Source: Candidatus Aenigmatarchaeota archaeon (GTDB taxonomy: Archaea > Aenigmatarchaeota > Aenigmatarchaeia > CG10238-14 > SCSR01). From it: a stretch of 50,321 nucleotides of DNA. Position 1 is the stretch's first letter. Each line of letters starts with the position of its first letter. Position numbers and translations under genes: made by a program. The stretch lies in contig JAHLMT010000004.1 of the NCBI GenBank assembly GCA_018920185.1, forward strand, positions 1 through 50,321. Reading direction: 5' to 3'. Positions 46,884 through 50,321 of this stretch are shown here, one piece after another. Under the pieces are notes generated by a model that was not told the origin of the DNA, did no database searches, and worked only from the letters and a program-made list of their open reading frames with translations.

Positions 46884-48292
46884 TTATTTCTTTTTCCCAA
46901 GCAGTAGAAAATAAACGATTGTAGCTATAGCAATTATCTGCAGGAAACCAAATATACTAAACTCAGGCAAAGTCAACAAACCAGGCTGAAGGTTTATTGT
47001 AATTTCTTTTGGCGGGCAATCTGAACATGTGTTTGACTTCACGTTCACGGTGATTTCGTTTGTCTGATCAACCAAAGAAACGACAGAAAAAATTGCACTA
47101 TCAACAGCTCGTGAAGAGATAACTCTGGAATTTGTGGCGGAAGGCGTAATTGAAATCGTATTGGGATTTGAAGCAGAAAGAGTCATTCGATAGCTGTCTG
47201 GAAGCAGACCTTTGTTTACCACATCTATCTTCAAGTCAACTGGTGCGCCGACAGTTGCGATGATTTTTCCAGCACTTCTGACATCAAAATCTATCGGTTT
47301 AAAATCGTGATTAATTATTGTTTTCAAGTTAGAATTCTCTGGATCGTAAAACACGCAGTAAATCTTATTTTCAGCTTGAAATGCATAAACAGGAGAATCT
47401 ACAACACAACCCCCTCTTTTAATGGAGTCTGTTCCCTGTGATGCGTCATATGGCCTACATGTTTTTCCACGGACATCACCGCATGATTGTGTCTCTGGAT
47501 TGCAGTTTCCGTCGTGTGAATTCCATAAGGAACATTTCACTTTCATGTCTCTATTCGGATTTGTTGGGTAGAAGGCTTCCCATCTTACATTAAAGCTTGA
47601 AGTATCGCCTGAAAATTCAAATTGAGATACGTACGGTTGAGATGGTGTGGGGATGGAGAGGGTGGTGGTGATGTGGATGGTTGACTGATCGTAAATCTAC
47701 CACTCTCACCATATACATTCGAATTAGACGCATCTGATATCTTCACCTTTGCTTGTGCTGTAGATGGCGAGGTAACAGTCCACTGTTCTGATCCGTCATT
47801 CAACGTACTATCTGTTATTGTTTCCCATGTGTTTCCATTATCACGCGATAATTCTATTTTAACATTCGAAATTGATCCTGTGCTGGTCCATCCAATTGTC
47901 TGAGTGCTACCTATTTGCCATGTAGTTCCACTGGTAGGACTCGTGACAGTGATGGATGGTTGGGGTGGAGAGGGTGATGGTGGTGGAGAGGGTGATGGTG
48001 GTGGAGAGGGTGATGGTGGTGGAGAGGGTGATGTACTACAATCATTATCAGAATTGTCAATTAAACCATCACAATCATTGTCATAACCATCACTACAAGC
48101 TGTTTCTTGAGGTAGGGATGGACTGTCCCATGCCCATGTTCCTGAATTTGTTCTATGACATTGTAAATTGAGTGTTAATTGACAGTTATTATTTGATGAA
48201 CATTCTCTCCAGACGTCATTTTGACCAGCGTACGATGTTGGTATTAAAACAAAAAGCATTAAGATTAGAAGTGGGCCGTAATGTACCTTCAT
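46884..48292 (-). pseudogene. Anchored surface protein with Pro/Ser linkers, one frameshift in a C run
   Basis: Two adjacent frames form one protein of about 469 residues. N-terminal part (from the ATG at 48290-48292): signal peptide MKVHYGPLLILMLFVLIPTS, a Ca-binding-like DGYDNDCDGLIDNSDNDC segment, a PPPSPSP linker, and a beta domain ITVTSPTSGTTWQIGS common in archaeal surface proteins. The second part continues TPSQPYVSQFEFSGDTSSFN, then a cysteine-rich module, a beta domain and a C-terminal membrane helix with KKK. The frames join if one C is added to CCCC (plus strand GGGG at 47651-47654), inside a second Pro/Ser linker. It may be a phase-variable gene, a recent mutation, or a homopolymer error. 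Confidence 0.75.
47964..48033. repeat. 18-bp tandem repeat coding for a Pro/Ser linker
   Basis: GGTGGAGAGGGTGATGGT repeats 3.9 times with no mismatch; on the minus strand it encodes SPSPPP units. A shorter relative at 47651-47670 codes for the second linker. Such repeats expand and contract by slippage, changing linker length between the N-terminal and beta domains. Confidence 0.9.
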
Positions 48293-48342
48293 AATTTTAT
48301 TTTGTTTACTTCAGTATAAATATTATGCAAATTAATTTCCAG

Positions 48343-48519
48343 TCATTTCCTTAGCTTTAAATCCCTGAAAATTAGATATGCCCAAACAAATGCACCAACA
48401 GCAAGCAATAAAGCAATTCCATCCAACTGATTTGAACCGATATAAATCCATTTGTCTTGCGGACCAGCGAAAGCTAAAGGCACTAGCAGGTAAATAAATA
48501 GTAAAAATGCGAGTTTCAT
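48343..48519 (-). CDS. Small secreted or membrane protein
   Basis: 58 residues from the ATG at 48517-48519: signal peptide MKLAFLLFIYLLVPLAFAG, a short exposed loop PQDKWIYIGSNQLDG, a membrane helix IALLLAVGAFVWAYLIF and a basic tail RDLKLRK. The longer frame from 48618 lacks a good start. Its promoter (TTTATACTG about 30 bases before the ATG) closely matches that of the anchored surface protein gene downstream, so the two are probably expressed together. Family unknown. Confidence 0.65.
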   Translation of the reverse strand: MKLAFLLFIYLLVPLAFAGPQDKWIYIGSNQLDGIALLLAVGAFVWAYLIFRDLKLRK

Positions 48520-48541
48520 AATTATTTTTTGATAAGCTACA

Positions 48542-48605
48542 GTATAAACTTTATACATCTGGAAATTTTCAAAATGGAAAAAGGCTAGGCAGTAAACTTT
48601 ATACC
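48542..48605. promoter_or_regulatory. Divergent promoter with a near-palindromic TATA repeat
   Basis: GTATAAACTTTATAC (48542-48556, 7+1+7 palindrome) and ACTTTATAC (48596-48604) both hold TTTATAC. The first lies 23-37 bases before the minus-strand small protein; the second lies about 27 bases before the plus-strand gene at 48629. A third TTTATACTG lies at 48310-48318 on the minus strand before the anchored surface gene. They look like shared core promoter elements. Confidence 0.55.
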
Positions 48606-48628
48606 AATAAAAAATCAAATTTTAAATA

Positions 48629-49162
48629 ATGGCAAACTCTTTAAGGAAATTAATAGAGAAGCGATTGGAAGAAAATGTTCCTTTGGCTGAAATTAAACAA
48701 GATTTGAAAGAAAAAGGCTATGATATAGAAGAGATAAACAGAGCTGTTAGAGAAGTTATTAGGGGGATAGACAAGAGATTTCCTGTTCGTGTTGTTCCCG
48801 TAGCTATTCTTGTTACTGGTGTTGTTGTGATGAGCATAGTTATCGGATTGTATTTCACAGAGTCAAAAACTGGATTAGTAACTGACGTATGCGCTAATTA
48901 CAAGACAGATCCAAATGAAATAGCTTGTAAGGAAGCAGTAAGGATCGTTACACAAAAACATCCAGGAGAAGTTACATTTGTTAACAAAAATGAAGTAGAA
49001 ATACCTTATCCGCCAAATCCTACACCAGTGAAAAAAACAGCATGGATTGTAACAGTAAAATTATATCAACCTATAAAATATCCAGGAAATATATCAATCG
49101 ACGAACTACAAGCATTTGTTGATGTGAAAGACGGCACTATATTAATATACAGGCATCCGTGA
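48629..49162 (+). CDS. Hypothetical membrane protein with N-terminal helical domain
   Basis: 177 residues. N-terminal 45 residues (LRKLIEKRLEENVPLAEIKQ) form a three-helix, UBA- or SHOCT-like domain in the cytoplasm; one membrane helix (RVVPVAILVTGVVVMSIVIG, about 53-74) follows; the outer part (90-177) is an alpha/beta domain (CKEAVRIVTQKHPGEVTFVN, IDELQAFVDVKDGTILIYRH) resembling PepSY-like or cystatin-like folds. I do not know the family. The stop TGA is 5 bases before the next ATG, so it is co-transcribed with the surface protein that follows. Confidence 0.65.
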   Translation: MANSLRKLIEKRLEENVPLAEIKQDLKEKGYDIEEINRAVREVIRGIDKRFPVRVVPVAILVTGVVVMSIVIGLYFTESKTGLVTDVCANYKTDPNEIACKEAVRIVTQKHPGEVTFVNKNEVEIPYPPNPTPVKKTAWIVTVKLYQPIKYPGNISIDELQAFVDVKDGTILIYRHP

Positions 49163-49167
49163 TTTAT

Positions 49168-50175
49168 ATGAGAGCTGTATACACAATTTTTACAATTTCT
49201 ATGATTTTGGTATTAATCTACAAAGTGTTTGTAGTAACGGGAACTCCTGACAACCAACCAACTGGTACATTGTCAGTTGCAACTCTCCCAATTGATGTCG
49301 GAGGACAACTCCAAATCAGTGTAACAGGATATGATGATATCGATGTGAGGTGGATAGGTTGGACTATACAGGGGAGTGGAGAGTGGCATTATTATGAATG
49401 CACTGGTATACAAAATTCATGTTCCCATACATGGACACATTCATTTAACGGACCAGGGGATTATATGATTAGGGGCGGTGTATGGGATAATAACAGAGGC
49501 GTTTATACTAATGATATCCTCGTATTGGTCCCAGGATTACAGTTAAATATCTATGATTATGGTGGGGGGAGTTTGCATGAGTATTACGACGGTAGCGTGT
49601 GGTACTTAGCTAATGACATATGGTTATTAGCTCGGGTTACCTATCAAGACAGTGACTTGGTTAGTCGTGTGCAAATTTATTCTGACTCCACATCGTCGTT
49701 TTGGTTAGATCACAACTGTAATAACGAGTTTATTTGTGATGGTTCTATAACATTCAAAGTGATCAAAAACGGAAATTCGTGTAGGGTTGGAATATTGAAT
49801 GGGGGTGGTATTTATACTATACCATGCTATTTTTCTCTTGGTTATCAAGGTCGAGATACTCATAATGAAATAACATCTAGGTCTACCTCAGCTTATGTGG
49901 TTGAATGCATTAGAGATTTTCATTGTGGATTTGATCCTGTTACGCATGTGAAACAAAAATGTGATAGTCCACAAGGAACTGATAATCCTCAAACACCAGG
50001 CTATACATATACATGTTGGGCTGGTCCTTGCAAAACTAATGCTGATTGTGAGGCTAATTATTGTTGTACATTCGAAAGTATTTCACAAACCGGTAGACCT
50101 GGACCAGGGGAAACAATAGGTCAGTGTGTGAGCATCTCAACGGTACGACAACCTTATCTTTGTACCTCAGGATAG
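49168..50175 (+). CDS. Secreted beta-rich surface protein
   Basis: 335 residues from the ATG at 49168 (MRAVYTIFTISMILVLIYKV), which is a signal peptide or anchor. A PKD/Ig-like domain (TGYDDIDVRWIGWTIQGSGE, HTWTHSFNGPGDYMIRGG) is followed by a jelly-roll-like domain and a cysteine-rich tail (RDFHCGFDPVTHVKQKC, CKTNADCEANYCCTF), probably disulfide bonded. A role on the cell surface fits the neighbouring adhesin-like genes. Family unknown. The first three codons of the alternative GTG start overlap the preceding gene. Confidence 0.7.
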   Translation: MRAVYTIFTISMILVLIYKVFVVTGTPDNQPTGTLSVATLPIDVGGQLQISVTGYDDIDVRWIGWTIQGSGEWHYYECTGIQNSCSHTWTHSFNGPGDYMIRGGVWDNNRGVYTNDILVLVPGLQLNIYDYGGGSLHEYYDGSVWYLANDIWLLARVTYQDSDLVSRVQIYSDSTSSFWLDHNCNNEFICDGSITFKVIKNGNSCRVGILNGGGIYTIPCYFSLGYQGRDTHNEITSRSTSAYVVECIRDFHCGFDPVTHVKQKCDSPQGTDNPQTPGYTYTCWAGPCKTNADCEANYCCTFESISQTGRPGPGETIGQCVSISTVRQPYLCTSG

Positions 50176-50188
50176 TTAAAATACAGAT

Positions 50189-50321
50189 TTACTCATTTCT
50201 TACAACTATCTCAACACTTGATGGCCCACGAATATAAGGTATACCATCTTTTTTAGCGCCGTTGATAGCGGAATATAAAGAAACAATTTGACCAAGATAT
50301 ACTTTCTTATCTGAAGGTATT
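50189..50321 (-). CDS. C-terminal part of a gene running off the right edge
   Basis: 44 codons on the minus strand, beginning outside the window and ending KKDGIPYIRGPSSVEIVVRNE, stop at 50189-50191. The sequence IPSDKKVYLGQIVSLYSAIN reads as an orderly beta-rich protein. No family can be named from this fragment. It is convergent with the secreted protein gene. Confidence 0.6.
   Translation of the reverse strand, partial: IPSDKKVYLGQIVSLYSAINGAKKDGIPYIRGPSSVEIVVRNE

Noticed and set aside
47904-48171. Plus-strand frames rich in Gly/Glu across the repeat
   Set aside because: They are antisense translations of the 18-bp linker repeat of the minus-strand surface protein.

Overview
The window is archaeal. 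It encodes a TATA-binding protein, an MCM helicase with an RPA-like OB-fold partner, aIF2-beta, Dph2 (diphthamide synthesis), Sec61-beta/SecG, FtsZ, RtcB plus archease, an S26e-type ribosomal protein, the GatCAB amidotransferase, an archaeal RNase P RNA, and class III (type IV pilin-like) signal peptides. Base composition is AT-rich. Many genes have a TATA element about 25-30 bases before the start codon and no ribosome binding site, so leaderless transcripts look common. Small compact genes, many surface proteins with LamG, DUF2341 and Pro/Ser-linker architecture, and tiny tRNA introns would fit a DPANN-type archaeon, but the lineage cannot be fixed from sequence reading alone.

Layout. 1-6.3 kb: a broken LamG surface protein, a membrane-anchored BFN-domain protein and two archaeal pilins face a convergent operon made of S26e, a TadA/FlaI-type ATPase and two TadC/FlaJ-type membrane proteins (a pilus assembly machine). 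6.3-16.9 kb: a UlaG-like hydrolase, a broken small CxxC gene, rtcB-archease (RNA ligation), then a DNA repair block on the minus strand (endonuclease IV, PolX, a glycerophosphodiesterase, two tandem endonuclease III paralogues), a Cas2-like orphan behind a perfect palindrome, and a large M1 aminopeptidase. 16.9-20.3 kb: Sec61-beta, the RNase P RNA, membrane proteins, tRNA-Val, a methyltransferase, and a region of higher GC with an orphan gene that lies directly at the 3' end of a tRNA-Ser gene carrying two putative tiny introns. 20.4-22.9 kb: a PRC-barrel protein and ftsZ, with a 23-codon ORF downstream of ftsZ and a structured ftsZ promoter. 23-31.2 kb: two NAD(P)-type dehydrogenases, gatC-gatA, a degenerate LAGLIDADG protein, an Nre-family repair protein, gatB and tRNA-Asn. 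31.2-38.9 kb: a METTL5-like methyltransferase, an unknown coiled-coil/winged-helix protein, dph2, a rhomboid protease, a SWIM zinc protein, aspS, RNase HII, a PD-(D/E)XK nuclease and TBP. 38.9-42.8 kb: a tight mcm-rpa-aIF2beta-DUF424-pilin run. 42.8-50.3 kb: large secreted or surface-anchored proteins.

Functional links: gatC, gatA, gatB, tRNA-Asn and aspS together suggest that Asn-tRNA is made by transamidation. rtcB/archease and the intron-bearing tRNA-Ser are the two ends of a tRNA splicing pathway. Pilins at the left edge, the ATPase/TadC operon and a further pilin-like protein at 42.4 kb belong to one secretion/pilus theme, with the adhesin-like proteins at the right edge. Three small frame disruptions fall in surface-protein genes and two in a short orphan, while all long housekeeping genes read intact.
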